The notes: generated from the letters alone by a model not told the origin. A stretch of DNA of 64,000 bases from Symsagittifera roscoffensis (GCF_963678635.1 NC_087065.1:3472001-3536000), one strand, 5' to 3'. Positions 11,437 to 23,549 are shown, counted from the stretch's first letter. Numbers and translations: made by a program.

Positions 11437-11852
11437 CAGGGGCGGACTTAGGGGGGGGGGGGAGGCGGACGCCCCTTCCATCAGGGATTCGACCCCCTGC
11501 CGACCCAAAGGGTCCCCCCTTTGGTACTTTTTAAGAAATCCATTTCTGGCCGACCGACCCTAAAATTTTTCTAAGGGCGCCTTTTACGCCAATATATACT
11601 AATTTTGAGGAGGAGCGCGCGCCAAAAAACACGCAATTTTTTTGTCTAATTTTCCAAAAAGTGCCCCAAAAACGGCTTTTTGACCTGTTTTCTCAAAAAA
11701 ATTATCTGCAGCGCAGAAAATTTGACCATAACAGCGTCTTTTTAGTGCTTTAGGAGAGCTCGGAAAATCAATTTGGTCGACCTAAAAAAAAGGTGTGAAA
11801 ATTTTTTGAAAATCCGCCCCCCCCCCTCGAGAAAATCCTAGATCCACCCCTG
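11437..11852 (-). mobile_element. hAT-like MITE (family A), inverted
   Basis: The ends are CAGGGGCGGACTTAGG with a G-run, and GAAAATCCTAGATCCACCCCTG. It is flanked on both sides by the perfect 8-bp duplication atagtaca (11429-11436 and 11853-11860). Its internal sequence matches the other family members, including the ggcgcc-containing palindromic segment. Confidence 0.92.
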
Positions 11853-13403
11853 ATAGTACAGCAGCCAAAACTAAGCCCGACGGAGCAAAACGGAGCACGC
11901 GGCATATTCTTGCCAATGCTACTTTTGACCAAAATGTTCTTGATTAATTTGTATCAAATCCAATTCGATTTAATGCAAGACCTTTTTTCAATCATTTGGA
12001 TCAAGCTCTCGTAGATAAGCCAGGCAAGATAAACTTCATTTTTCAGTGATCTCCAACTTTCAGATAGAAAATAAGTTCATACTACTGAAATATAAAATCA
12101 ATTAAAACACCCATCTATCATTTATAATACTCATAATTTTCGAAGTTAGTCAAGTTTAGGTCAGTTTACAAAAATATTGGCTTCCTGGAAGCATTTTTCC
12201 ACCAAATCGGAACAGTAGTCGGCAATAATCGAAATGTTTCTCTCTTCTTTTTTTCTGCTCTCTGGCACATCGGTCAGCTGCACGTGTTCCTCTTCGCTTT
12301 CGGTCTCTTTCAGTTGAGACTCCGATTTTGATTGGCTACTCGACAGACTGGAAGTTTTCCTGGAAGAAATCTCTTGAGAAGAAATGTCTTCACCAAGTTC
12401 AAACCTAGAAAAAATTGATATGAACTTTTTGCGAATTTTTCTCAGCTTTTCACTCCGAAATTTACTTCTGAGAAAAAACTCAATAATCCGTGATTTTAAA
12501 TAACTTTTGATTATAAAGTGTAGCTCAAAACCAATTTCCTTATAATCATAATTCCAAACTCAATAGATTTTGGCTCAATAACCATCTTCGTTTAAAACAA
12601 AAAAACTTCGCCGTGCAAATTGTTCATGAACTTTTAAGAAGTTTATTTTTTCAAGATAAAACTGAAAAAAAAACCTAGAAAATAAATCATTCTTACGACT
12701 GCGTCACGAATGACTTGACAGGGTAATCCAGTTGGACAGCAAACGGACCAATCAGAGTGCACTTAGCGACAGTCCTCAGCCTCTCGTGGTTCTCAATCGG
12801 CTCCAAAGCCTCGCTCACGTGAACAACAATCTGGTCAGTCTCTCGTCCGAACTTGAGACTCACAATTGAGTCGTACTGGATGTCGTCCAGCTGGTATGAC
12901 TCACCCTGAGTCGGATTGTTGTCGGCTGGGTGTTTCGTGGAGTTCGTGTTGGTAGTTTCGATTAGAGGAATACCCGCCGTCTGCGAGATCGTCTTAACGT
13001 GTGAGAATAGGTTGGAAAACATGTCCTCAAGTTCGCTTACTTTTTCACTCACAGCTGAAACATTTAGTTTTGTTAGAACTATTCATCCTCTAGGAAAAAG
13101 ACCAACGAGCTGTTCAGCTATTTACGGAGAACCAATTTTGTGATCCAGTGTTAAAAAATGCAGGCATTGGTTTTAGGTTAATTGTCCGGGCACTCTGAAG
13201 AAGTAAGCTCGGATTAGGTAGAGCTTCGCACCACCGACCGCACAGCTGAGAGACGGCGCCGTAGTCAGTTAATCACCGCTGACAAACTATTGTTCATCTA
13301 AAATCGCTCTTAGAAAAACCACTACCGATATAAACTAAAAATAAGCATCAAACAATCGTGCGATTTTTTTTTCGTCTACTCAGTTTTAAATTAATTTCAT
13401 AAT

Positions 13404-13646
13404 CAGGAGGGCGGTGGAGGGGGGTGGGGTGGTTGGCGGTAAAAAGTGCACAAAATTGCATGATAATAGTTATTTTGCAGTCAAAACTAGAATATATTGG
13501 TGCAGAAGAAGCCTAAACAAAACTTTCAGAGTGGGCTCGGCCGAAAAAGGATGAACAAAAGTACGGAAAGGGGAACCCTTTGGGTGGCGAGGTGGTCTAA
13601 TACCTGAAGAGGGTGGGGAGCCCCCTTCCCTCTAAATCTGCACCTG
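13404..13646 (+). mobile_element. Diverged, shortened MITE copy
   Basis: It begins caggagggcgg with a G-run and ends ctctaaatctgcacctg, and contains a segment matching the family's ccctttgggtggcgaggtggt block. No target duplication is seen. It lies in intron 1 of the unknown gene. Confidence 0.5.
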
Positions 13647-14139
13647 ATAGATTCCATGGACGACATAATAAGCTTAAGCTAGTTGGGTAAAGCCGTAAAT
13701 CGACAACTCGCAACAAAAGACTACTCGTAAAAAAGACAACTCGCATAAATTAACAATTACGACAGCAAGCAAAACGCGATAACTCGCAATAAACTCGTAA
13801 GATAAACCTTTAATTACTCTAAACTAAGACCCTCAATACCCCACTAAATATCAGGTAATTTTTAAACTTAATTCAATGCAATTATTGGGGAAAGATATGA
13901 GTTTTTTGTTCATTGAGTCTTTTCATTCGTATTTGCACCACTTCTGAGTGGCAAAATGTAATTTTTCCAAAATGTTCTAAAGTCATGCAAAATGAAAGAA
14001 AGAGCGCAAACACGTACGAACACGTAAGAAAATCCCCGATCTATTTATCAAAATTTAACGAGTACCGTTTCTGAGAATTGCGCAATTTTTTATCAAACAC
14101 TTAAGAACATCCCCGATCTATTTATCAAAACTTAACGTT

Positions 14140-14930
14140 TACCGTTTCTGAGGAGTGCGCAGCAAACATACCCAAAATTACCTCGGTTGCAAGAGCGACT
14201 CAACGAGAAAGAGACTTTGGAGTTGTGCCAAAGACCGTGGGAGGCATAGCAATTCCCATGGAAATTTAAACCACTCTAATGGAGGAGAACTTCTTGGCTC
14301 ATCACTCGGAGCCGGTGGATTCGTAAGTTCACCATTGTGGCAAACTTGGATATTCTCGAGCGTTACACAACTTGGCACGCTGATGACATATTTAAAAGTT
14401 GTCCCCCATTATTCTATCAATTACATACTGTATAAGCTGTTATAAATATCTGGTCCCTCCCAATGGTTTATTTTTCTGCTGAAACAAAAAACTCAACAGC
14501 AGTATTAGCAACTAGTTCGTGTGTTACGTGAACTTAATCTTTTATTAGAGCCAACAGAAATTTTGATTGATTTCGAGAAAGCAGCAGTTTCTGTTTTCAA
14601 ATCGGAATTTTCCACAGCGTCCATAAAAGGGTGGTGTTTTCATTTTGCGCAGGCCAATTGGTATAAAGTACAAAAATTAGGACTGGCGGTTGAATACAGA
14701 AAAGACAAAAACTTAAGAAAAAAGTGAAATCTTTTATTCCACCGGCTCTCATTCCTGAGTGCGACTTGAAGTTGGCACTAGAAGCTCTCTACGCAACAAA
14801 ACAACAACAACTGAGAAAGATCAGCTCCATTCATATCTCTCGAAAAAAAACTCAGAAATGCCCTAAATATGAACAATTGCAACAAAGAATATCAAAAACT
14901 CTGAAAAACTATCAAACAATGATCTAATTT
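14140..14930 (+). pseudogene. Mutator-like (MULE/FLYWCH-type) transposase remnant, left copy
   Basis: Fragments in three frames match the order of an animal MULE transposase. IAIPMEI and TTLMEENFLAHHSE (about 14245-14310) come first, then TWHADDIFKSCPPLFYQLHTV (about 14370-14430, the first catalytic Asp region). PMVYFSAETKNS follows (about 14460-14500), then ILIDFEKAAVSVFKSEF and IKGWCFHFAQANWYKVQ (14554-14670, the second Asp region and C/H motif). A frameshift at about 14722 leads into SFIPPALIPECDLKLALEAL. MULE transposases move Mutator-type elements. This piece lies inside intron 1 of the unknown gene on the opposite strand and is clearly dead. Confidence 0.75.
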
Positions 14931-15479
14931 CGCAGCTGGATCTAATTACCTTCATATTGAAAAAAAAATTGTTTAAACCTGTTATCATGTCAACACTGAC
15001 ATGTCTGTTTTGATATGATTTATAACGGAAAAGTTATTTTAAGCTTCAATCATGCGGGGATCTGGAAAAAAGCCGACTGCATCTAAAACTCAATGATTCA
15101 TATCAAAACAAGATCCGTCCCAACCCTCCTTTATCGTCTATGTCTCCCACTTTGTTTCTCGAAGCCACACTTTCCACTCCCTGGTGTTCTTTGTTTTCCT
15201 TTGAGTCGCTTAGCTTCCTGACCAATTCATTGATGGCATTGTGTTCACCGTCACCTCTCTCTGACCTTACTCTCATGACCTCTGTTGACCCTTGTGGTAC
15301 AAGGGCAGTGCATTCCACATAGGCGTAAGAGTTGCTGGAAACCATAGAGTGATTCATTTTGGCAAAAACACATAATTAAAAAAAAATTTAAAGATTTTTC
15401 ATCATTTGTTTCAGTGTCGGAACTTTCTGTGCTACGTGCACCGCAACTGAATATCCCTGTTTGAAAAGCATTCATTCCT

Positions 15480-15849
15480 CAGGGATTTGACCCCCTGCCA
15501 ACCCAAAGGGTGACCCCTTTGGTACTTTTTAAGAAATCTATTTTTGGCCGACCGACCCTAAAATTTTTCTAAAGGCGCCTTCGACGCCAATATATACTAA
15601 CTTTGAGGGGGAGCGCGCGCCAAAAAAACGCAATTTTTTTGTCAAAGTTTTCCAAAAAGTGCCCAAAAACGGCTTTTTTGACCTGTTTTTTCAAACAATT
15701 GCCTGCGGCGCAGAAACTTTGGCCAAAACAGCAAAACAGCGTCTTTGTAGTGCTTTAGGAGAGCTCGGAAAATCAATTTGGTCGACCTAAAAAAAGGTCG
15801 TTAAAAATCCGCCCCTTCACCCCTGGAGAAAATCCTAGATCCACCCCTG
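15480..15849 (-). mobile_element. hAT-like MITE, 5'-truncated, upstream of the gene start
   Basis: Family A sequence beginning at cagggatttgaccccctgcc and ending in GAAAATCCTAGATCCACCCCTG. The CAGGGGCGG end and G-run are missing. It lies about 120 bp upstream of the ATG at 15357, so it may contribute to the 5' region of that gene. The matching copy is at 23671-24040. Confidence 0.8.
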
Positions 15850-16198
15850 GTTCTGATGGATGGTTAGAATTTCCAGTTTCTCAGAGGAATTCCCCTTTCC
15901 ACTAAATTTGCTGAAAATTGGCTGAAAATCAAGTCAAAACAAGCTGATTTTGGCTGTTAGATAAAAAATTATTTGGTTTGAAAAACTGGATTAGGTGCTT
16001 TTGAGGTCATGTTTGGTTAAAAAAAGATCAAAACGGATTGTGAGAGGAGGCGAGGGGGGGGGGGTTACAAAGAAAAATAAATATAATTTTTCTACCTGTC
16101 GCTTTGCGCCTCTTGGTTCCCCTCCCCCATTTGAGGCTCTGGCCAGCCAGCCAAGGGGGACTCCACCATACTTCTGGGCGCGGGGGGAGGGGGCAGTT

Positions 16199-16474
16199 TC
16201 AGTGAGTTGTAATGATTCTCCACTCTTCCCGCTCTTCTTCTCTCGATTTGCTCTTTGTCCAGAAGTGAACAGTAAGAGTTCGAACTACTTTTTGCATCCC
16301 GATTTTTGTTGTTGCTGTTGCTGTTTGTCGGTCCCGGGGAACCTTTTCGACTTCCAGTGCTCGTTTTTCGTTTGAAACTAGAAGTTGAAGTCGTGTTTCG
16401 ACGTTCGAGCGTAAAGCTATCACTGTTTCCGCTTGAGTTTTCTCTCTAAATTCACATTTCGCAACGACTGACAA
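16199..16474 (-). other. Conserved 91-codon open frame of unclear status
   Basis: An open frame free of stops in both duplication copies (the other is at 24392-24667). It is rich in Glu, Lys and Arg and begins after a possible acceptor (cttgtcag). It starts at TTG, not ATG, and resembles no family I know. It lies upstream of the unknown gene on the same strand, and could be part of a 5' exon or simply higher-GC noncoding DNA. Confidence 0.2.
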
Positions 16475-16636
16475 GCAAATGCATTTTCTCCAATTACTTC
16501 AGAAATTTTTATAACAGCAAGATGTGATGTTTGGAAGTGTTTCACTTGCAAAATAAGGACTACATAAAAAAAATGGTTAACTTTATCACGCTTTCCATGG
16601 CCACCCAATTTTATGATTTGCTTTTATAGTTTTAAT

Positions 16637-16929
16637 CAGGGGCGGATCTAGGATTTTCTCGAGGGGGGAGGACGGATTTTCAAAAAATTTTCGAAAATTT
16701 TGACGACCTTTTTTTAGGTAGACAAAATTGATTTTCCAAGCTCTCATAAAGCACTTAATATTCTGTTTTGGAAAAAATTTGTTCTGAAACAAGTATATAT
16801 TGGCGCCATAGGCACCTTTAAAAAAATTTTAGGGTCCGTCAGTCAAAAATGGATATCTGAAAATAGTTCAAAGTGGGGACCCTTTGGTGGGTCGATAAGG
16901 GTAGAATCCCTGGGAGGAGGGGGGGGGGT
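16637..16929 (+). mobile_element. hAT-like MITE cut by the duplication junction
   Basis: It starts CAGGGGCGGATCTAGGATTTTC after the 8-bp flank gttttaat (16629-16636). It shares an origin with the complete copy at 24840 but has an internal deletion of roughly 120 bp. It ends in a G-run that joins directly to retrotransposon pol at 16930. The right terminus and right target duplication are missing here. Confidence 0.85.
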
Positions 16930-18101
16930 TACTCAGATCGCAAACACACCCTACTAGTGTGGAACAGCTAGCAAAACCGGCGAATGAGTGGATGGTCTGG
17001 AAAAACAAATTGACCCATGAAGAATGTTGCCGAGCTCTCCGCACTCTAACGGAGAGCAAGCAACTCCTAGCGGCTTACCTCAGGAGTATTTTAACAACTG
17101 AGACCCTGATCTTCAGACAAGACACCATGATACGCCACCAACCAGTGCCAAATGTAAACTAGAATCATTGCTTTTATCTAATCCGAATTTGGTTGAAGTA
17201 TTCAGGAAAGTCGCAAATCGCAAGTCAGGGAAGCAACTATTTAAACATTACTGGGACAAAATTATCAAAATTACTCCTTCAACATATATTACGGCGGTAG
17301 GAAAAGTTATTAGGAAAAATGATATTTCATTAAGGCTAAATATTTCACAAGTTTTGGGTCGTCAAAGACCCAGCAAACCGGTAATGAGAAAAAAGGATGA
17401 AAAGACAAAGGAAGTTCTTATCGTCTTTTTCGTCGGACGAACTTCTGGTCCCTAAGGCTCAAGCGCAACAGAGGCAATTGACAGCTTTAACAAAACTGGC
17501 AGTACCGGCGGTTCCTGTAAAAGGAAAATTTCGGGCAATCGCTCCCAGCGCAAAAAGAACCAGCACCCCATTACAGACTGCCAGACCCCAAAGTCCGGTA
17601 GTGGATCTAACAAGATCGTCTTCGAGTTCAGGAGGCGTCATCAATACTCCTGTGGCGACTTCTTCTCCCGTCGATAAACCTTCTAGTTTGAAAGCCGACC
17701 CAATTTCTATCAAGATCGACAACAAGAGGTCCGATAAAACCAGGAGAATCATTATACAACCGGGGGCAGAACTTGTCTCAGATGCAGCTGGACTAATGCC
17801 GGTATCCTCAGAAGACGACCAGGTGACAGAATCTAACGTCACACCACAGTCCTGCCCACTGACTGTAGTAAAACAAGCCCCGCATTCCAGCCCCAACAAG
17901 TCGGCAGATACCCCGCAGAAGATAACTCCTGAAGCTACAGCAGATCAAGACGGGAACGAGTCATCTTCTTCGAGAACCTCAGGTCGCAGTAAAAGACAGA
18001 CACAATTTTATGGCAGCCCATTGTCCATGCGGTCAAAGAAGTATCAGAAGCGTCAACGCCATTATTTTCCGGTGGTTAACGGTCCCAGTGTCGGCGGCTG
18101 A
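16930..18101 (+). pseudogene. Duplicated pol C-terminal tail
   Basis: Copy of 8717-9888 without the upstream integrase core. The 234-codon Ser/Pro-rich tail at 17397-18101 encodes the same protein as its partner. It has no gag, protease or RT, so it cannot be an autonomous element. Confidence 0.75.
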
Positions 18102-18276
18102 GTTTTCTTCGTCTCCGTCCCCAAGAAGAAGAATGAAAGTCTTCAAAAAGAACAAAATACAACCTCAGAAGTCGGACGACTAGCTAAAACTAAAACATTT
18201 CAAACTTTTATCTATACTCATTCTGGATTTGTTTATAATTTCTGTTGATCAGAAACTTTTTGAAAGGATGGAAGAG

Positions 18277-18543
18277 TGGTACGGCGTAACTGCCTCCCCT
18301 TATGAAAGTGCATTTGAGTTGTTTTGTTCATCCTAATGGTCAAAGTGTTAGTTGTTAGAATGAGTGAGCCTGGTGTTTTTGATGTCAAGGTCGATACTAG
18401 ACGACGTGTTAATGATCTGATGTGTATGAATAAATCACTCTCAAGTTAACTGGTGGAAGATACAGATATCCTAATGTTCTTTATTAAATTCATGTTTTAT
18501 ACAATTTGTTTTACAAACGAAGAGTCTGTCGGTTGTTATTTCA
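18277..18543 (+). repeat. Duplicated 3' LTR
   Basis: Copy of 10064-10330 at offset 8213, with TG and CA ends and AATAAA at 18429-18434. It reached this place by segmental duplication, not by transposition. Confidence 0.85.
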
Positions 18544-19628
18544 CAAGGAACAGCAACCGGGCCTTCAAAAAAGTTCACACATTTCACACATTTTAACAAC
18601 TTTTAACACCTTTTTGAGTCCTCTTTTCTGATGCAAAAGTCAGCCGAGATGAACTGCTGGACCGGCTGCAGCAAATGGACTCATTAAATTTTGATTTTGG
18701 TAAAATTCTCATTCAAAATTGCTTTTTACATTCTGTTTAAAAAAATTCGCGTTTTCATTTAAAATGGGCCCGTGCATGGCCCGGACTTGAAAATTTTTGT
18801 TTTTCAACCAGGCCGGCCCAGATCAGACCCGTTCAGACCCAGTTCCAACTCTAGGATACTTTGATAGAATTGTAAAAGTTTGTGTTCGAGTCGAGATTTG
18901 AATCTTATACCATCTGATCTGGAAATCGCTGAGATCGCGCAGTGCAGCCAACGGCACTTCTCAAGTTCTACGATTTTTTACAATACAAAACAAACTTGTC
19001 GCTGTGAGAATAATTTACGGTTAGATGTTTAACATAGAATTTATTTTGAGTAGAAGTAAATATGGTGAAAACCTTCACACGATGAACATGGTTAAATTCA
19101 GTAAACGAAGTGATACCTTCAACCAGGGGTGGATCTAGAACTAATTTTGTCGGGGGGTGGGGGTGATAAACTTTTAAACCTCGATGTTTTTCAAAATTGC
19201 TTAATTTGAATTTGAGATCTCTAGAACAATACAAGGATCTACATAACAATCGCCCTCCCTTTGGCATCTACTTAATAATTGCCACCCCTTTTGTCTGATT
19301 GGTCGAATATGCGTTGTTTTAATGTACTTAACAATCGCCCCCCTGTCTTAAAAGGGGGGGGGGCAATTGTTAAATAGATCCCAATACAAAACACCTTTCG
19401 CTATACCGGCCCCTGCCTGGAATCAAATCATTTTCCGAGCTTATGACATAAGGATCAAAAGAGGCTTTTACTTATGTAATCTTTTAGCATGTTATGTTTG
19501 GTATGATGCTGAAATGTATGGTTTTTTATATGTGTACAGTGACATCACTTCAGATTGAGATATCATTCCGAAACACTTTAAAAACACTAGGCTTCCGGCA
19601 AACACTGTATCACGCAAGCGATAGTACA

Positions 19629-20049
19629 CAGGGGCGGACTTAGGGGGGGGGAGGCGGACGCCCCCCCCATCAGGGATTCGACCCCCTGCCGACCCAAAGG
19701 GTCCCCCCTTTGGTACTTTTTAAGAAATCCATTTCTGGCCGACCGACCCTAAAATTTTTCTAAGGGCGCCTTTTACGCCAATATATACTAATTTTGAGGA
19801 GGAGCGCGCGCCAAAAAACACGCAATTTTTTTGTCTAATTTTCCAAAAAGTGCCCCAAAAACGGCTTTTTGACCTGTTTTCTCAAAAAAATTATCTGCAG
19901 CGCAGAAAATTTGACCATAACAGCGTCTTTTTAGTGCTTTAGGAGAGCTCGGAAAATCAATTTGGTCGACCTAAAAAAAAGGTGTGAACATTTTTTGAAA
20001 ATCCGCCCCCCCCCCCCCCCCCCTCGAGAAAATCCTAAATCCGCCCCTG
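19629..20049 (-). mobile_element. hAT-like MITE (family A), inverted, duplicate of 11437-11852
   Basis: Same ends and the same perfect 8-bp flanks atagtaca (19621-19628 and 20050-20057) as its partner. It differs mainly in the lengths of the G and C runs, which are prone to slippage. Confidence 0.92.
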
Positions 20050-20357
20050 ATAGTACAGCAGCCAAAACTAAGCCCGACGGAGCAAAACGGAGCACGCGGC
20101 ATATTCTTGCCAATGCTACTTTTGACCAAAATGTTCTTGATTAATTTGTATCAAATCCAATTCGATTTAATGCAAGACCTTTTTTCAATCATTTCGATCA
20201 AGCTCTCGTAGATAAGCCAGGCAAGATAAACTTCATTTTTCAGTGATCTCCAACTTTCAGATAGAAAATAAGTTCATACTACTGAAATATAAAATCAATT
20301 AAAACACCCATCTATCATTTATAATACTCATAATTTTCGAAGTTAGTCAAGTTTAGG

Positions 20358-23300
20358 TCAGTTTACAAAAATATTGGCTTCCTGGAAGCATTTGTCCACC
20401 AAATCGGAACAGTAGTCGGCAATAATCGAAATGTTTCTCTCTTCTTTTTTTCTGCTCTCTGGCACATCGGTCAGCTGCACGTGTTCCTCTTCGCTTTCGG
20501 TCTCTTTCAGTTGAGACTCCGATTTTGATTGGCTACTCGACAGACTGGAAGTTTTCCTGGAAGAAATCTCTTGAGAAGAAATGTCTTCACCAAGTTCAAA
20601 CCTAGAAAAAATTGATATGAACTTTTTGCGAATTTTTCTCAGCTTTTCACTCCGAAATTTACTTCTGAGAAAAAACTCAATAATCCGTGATTTTAAATAA
20701 CTTTTGATTATAAAGTGTAGCTCAAAACCAATTTCCTTATAATCATAATTCCAAACTCAATAGATTTTGGCTCAATAACCATCTTCGTTTAAAACAAAAA
20801 AACTTCGCCGTGCAAATTGTTCATGAACTTTTAAGAAGTTTATTTTTTCAAGATAAAACTGAAAAAAAAACCTAGAAAATAAATCATTCTTACGACTGCG
20901 TCACGAATGACTTGACAGGGTAATCCAGTTGGGCAGCAAACGGACCAATCAGAGTGCACTTAGCGACAGTCCTCAGCCTCTCGTGGTTCTCAATCGGCTC
21001 CAAAGCCTCGCTCACGTGAACAACAATCTGGTCAGTCTCTCGTCCGAACTTGAGACTCACAATTGAGTCGTACTGGATGTCGTCCAGCTGGTATGACTCA
21101 CCCTGAGTCGGATTGTTGTCGGCTGGGTGTTTCGTGGAGTTCGTGTTGGTAGTTTCGATTAGAGGAATACCCGCCGTCTGCGAGATCGTCTTAACGTGTG
21201 AGAATAGGTTGGAAAACATGTCCTCAAGTTCGCTTACTTTTTCACTCACAGCTGAAACATTTAGTTTTGTTAGAACTATTCATCCTCTAGGAAAAAGACC
21301 AACGAGCTGTTCAGCTATTTACGGAGAACCAATTTTGTGATCCAGTGTTAAAAAATGCAGGCATTGGTTTTAGGTTAATTGTCCGGGCACTCTGAAGAGT
21401 AAGCTCGGATTAGGTAGAGCTTCGCACCACCGACCGCACAGCTGAGAGACGGCGCCGTAGTCAGTTAATCACCGCTGACAAACTATTGTTCATCTAAAAT
21501 CGCTCTTAGAAAAACCACTACCGATATAAACTAAAAATAAGCATCAAACAATCGTGCGATTTTTTTTTCGTCTACTCAGTTTTAAATTAAGTTCATAATC
21601 AGGAGGGCGGCGGAGGGGGGTGGGGTGGTTGGCGGTAAAAAGTGCACAAAATTGCATGATAATAGTTATTTTGCAGTCAAAACTAGAATATATTGGTGCA
21701 GAAGAAGCCTAAACAAAATTTTCAGAGTGGGCTCGGCCGAAAAAGGATGAACAAAAGTACGGAAAGGGGAACCCTTTGGGTGGCGAGGTGGTCTAATACC
21801 TGAAGAGGGTGGGGAGCCCCCTTCCCTCTAAATCTGCACCTGATAGATTCTATGGACGACATAATAAGCTTAAGCTAGTTGGGTAAAGCCGTAAATCGAC
21901 AACTCGCAACAAAAGACTACTCGCAAAAAAGACAACTCGCATAAATTAACAATTACGACAGCAAGCAAAACGCGATAACTCGCAATAAACTCGTAAGATA
22001 AACCTTTAATTACTCTAAACTAAGACCCTCAATACCCCCACTAAATATCAGGTAATTTTTTTACTTAATTCAATGCAATTATTGGGGAAAGATATGAGTT
22101 TTTTGTTCATTGAGTCGTTTCATTCGTATTTGCACTACTTCTGAGTGGCAAAATGTAATTTTTCCAAAATGTTCTAGAGTCATGCAAAATGAAAGAAAGA
22201 GCGCAAACACGTACGAACACGTAAGAAAATCCCCGATCTATTTATCAAAATTTAACGAGTACCGTTTCTGAGGATTGCGCAATTTTTTATCAAACACTTA
22301 AGAACATCCCCGATCTATTTATCAAAACTTAACGTTTACCGTTTCTGAGGAGTGCGCAGCAAACATACCCAAAATTACCTCGGTTGCAAGAGCGACTCAA
22401 CGAGAAAGAGACTTTGGAGTTGTGCCAAAGACCGTGGGAGGCATAGGAATTCCCATGGAAATTTAAACCACTCTAATGGAGGAGAACTTCTTGGCTCATC
22501 ACTCGGAGCCGGTGGATTCGTAAGTTCACCATTGAGGCAAACTTGGATATTCTCGAGCGTTACACAACTTGGCACGCTGATGACATATTTAAAAGTTGTC
22601 CCCCATTATTCTATCAATTACATACTGTATAAGCTGTTATAAATATCTGCTCCCTCCCAATGGTTTATTTTTCTGCTGCAACAAAAAACTCAACAGCAGT
22701 ATTAGCAACTAGTTCGTGTGTTACGTGAACTTAATCTTTTATTAGAGTCAACAGAAATTTTGATTGATTTCGAGAAAGCAGCAGTTTCTGTTTTCAAATC
22801 GGAATTTTCCACAGCGTCCATAAAAGGGTGGTGTTTTCATTTTGCGCAGGCCGATTGGTATAAAGTACAAGAATTAGGACTGGCGGTTGAATACAGAAAA
22901 GACAAAAACTTAAGAAAAAAGTGAAATCTTTTATTCCACCGGCTCTCATTCCTGAGTGCGACTTGAAGTTGGCACTAGAAGCTCTCTACGGAACAACAAC
23001 AACTGAGAAAGATCAGCTCCATTCATATCTCTCGAAAAAAAACTCAGAAATGCCCTAAATATGAACAATTGCAACAAAGAATATCAAAAACTCTGAAAAA
23101 CTATCAAACAATGATCTAATTTTGCAGCTGGATCTAATTACCTTCATATTGAAAAAAAAATTGTTTAAACCTGTTATCATGTCAACACTGACATGTCTGT
23201 TTTGATATGATTTATAACGGAAAAGTTATTTTAAGCTTCAATCATGCGGGGATCTGGAAAAAAGCCGACTGCATCTAAAACTCAATGATTCATATCAAAA

Positions 23301-23549
23301 CAAGATCCGTCCCAACCCACCTTTATCGTCTATGTCTCCCACTTTGTTTCTCGAAGCCACACTTTCCACTCCCTGGTGTTCTTTGTTTTCCTTTGTGTCG
23401 CTTAGCTTCCTGACCAATTCATTGATGGCATTGTGTTCACCGTCACCTCTCTCTGACCTTACTCTCATGACCTCTGTTGACCCTTGTGGTACAAGGGCAG
23501 TGCATTCCACATAGGCGTAAGAGTTGCTGGAAACCATAGAGTGATTCAT
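20358..23549 (-). CDS. Unknown 276-aa protein with candidate PKA-anchoring helix, right copy
   Basis: Three minus-strand exons: 23321-23549 (ATG start, in-frame TAA 18 bases upstream), 20894-21251 and 20358-20601 (TGA). Splice phases agree throughout: donor AAG/GTGGGT (phase 1), acceptor ttcag, donor GTAAGA (phase 2), acceptor ttctag. The total is 831 nt. I do not recognise the family. Residues 1-76 are polar with INELVRKLSD. Residues 78-110 look like an amphipathic helix (VSEKVSELEDMFSNLFSHV). Residues 130-195 are a compact region with beta-like sequence (YDSIVSLKFGRETDQIVVHV). Residues 200-250 are Ser/Glu-rich and probably disordered. The end (about 254-271, SIIADYCSDLVEKCFQEA) has the hydrophobic spacing of the helix by which AKAPs bind the RII dimer of protein kinase A. 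A MULE remnant lies in intron 1, and a MITE lies about 120 bp upstream of the start. Confidence 0.65.
21600..21842 (+). mobile_element. Diverged MITE copy, duplicate of 13404-13646
   Basis: Same truncated form and place (intron 1 of the unknown gene), with a single G/T-type difference in the G-rich start. Confidence 0.5.
22337..23119 (+). pseudogene. Mutator-like transposase remnant, right copy
   Basis: Same broken MULE fragments as 14140-14930, with a few substitutions and a 5-base deletion near 22990. The DFEKAAVSVFKSEF block is at about 22760-22800. It was dead before the duplication, because both copies share the frameshifts. Confidence 0.75.

Larger units (their letters stand above)
12161..15357 (-). 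pseudogene. Unknown three-exon gene, left copy, first splice donor lost
   Basis: Minus-strand copy of the gene at 20358-23549. Exons: 15129-15357 (ATG start, 229 nt), 12697-13054 (358 nt), 12161-12404 (244 nt, ends TGA). The middle and last exons keep good sites: acceptor ttcag at 13055, donor GTAAGA at 12696, acceptor ttctag at 12405. The first donor, GTGGGT in the right copy, reads GAGGGT here (plus bases 15127-15128 are tc instead of ac), so intron 1 cannot be spliced normally. The nearest GT, five bases on, would shift the frame. The predicted product otherwise differs little (Val for Ala in exon 2, Glu for Asp in exon 3). It is probably a recent pseudogene or makes a truncated product. 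Confidence 0.6.
8717..16929. repeat. Tandem duplication, left unit
   Basis: Bases from 8717 onward reappear from 16930 with offset 8213. The offset shifts to about 8192-8197 further in because of small indels, such as the loss of one 21-bp period near 10630. The unit begins inside retrotransposon pol and ends in the G-run near the right end of the MITE at 16637. In the 234-codon pol tail the two copies encode the same protein. Contents: pol tail, 3' LTR, MITEs, unknown gene (minus), MULE remnant, MITE. Confidence 0.95.
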
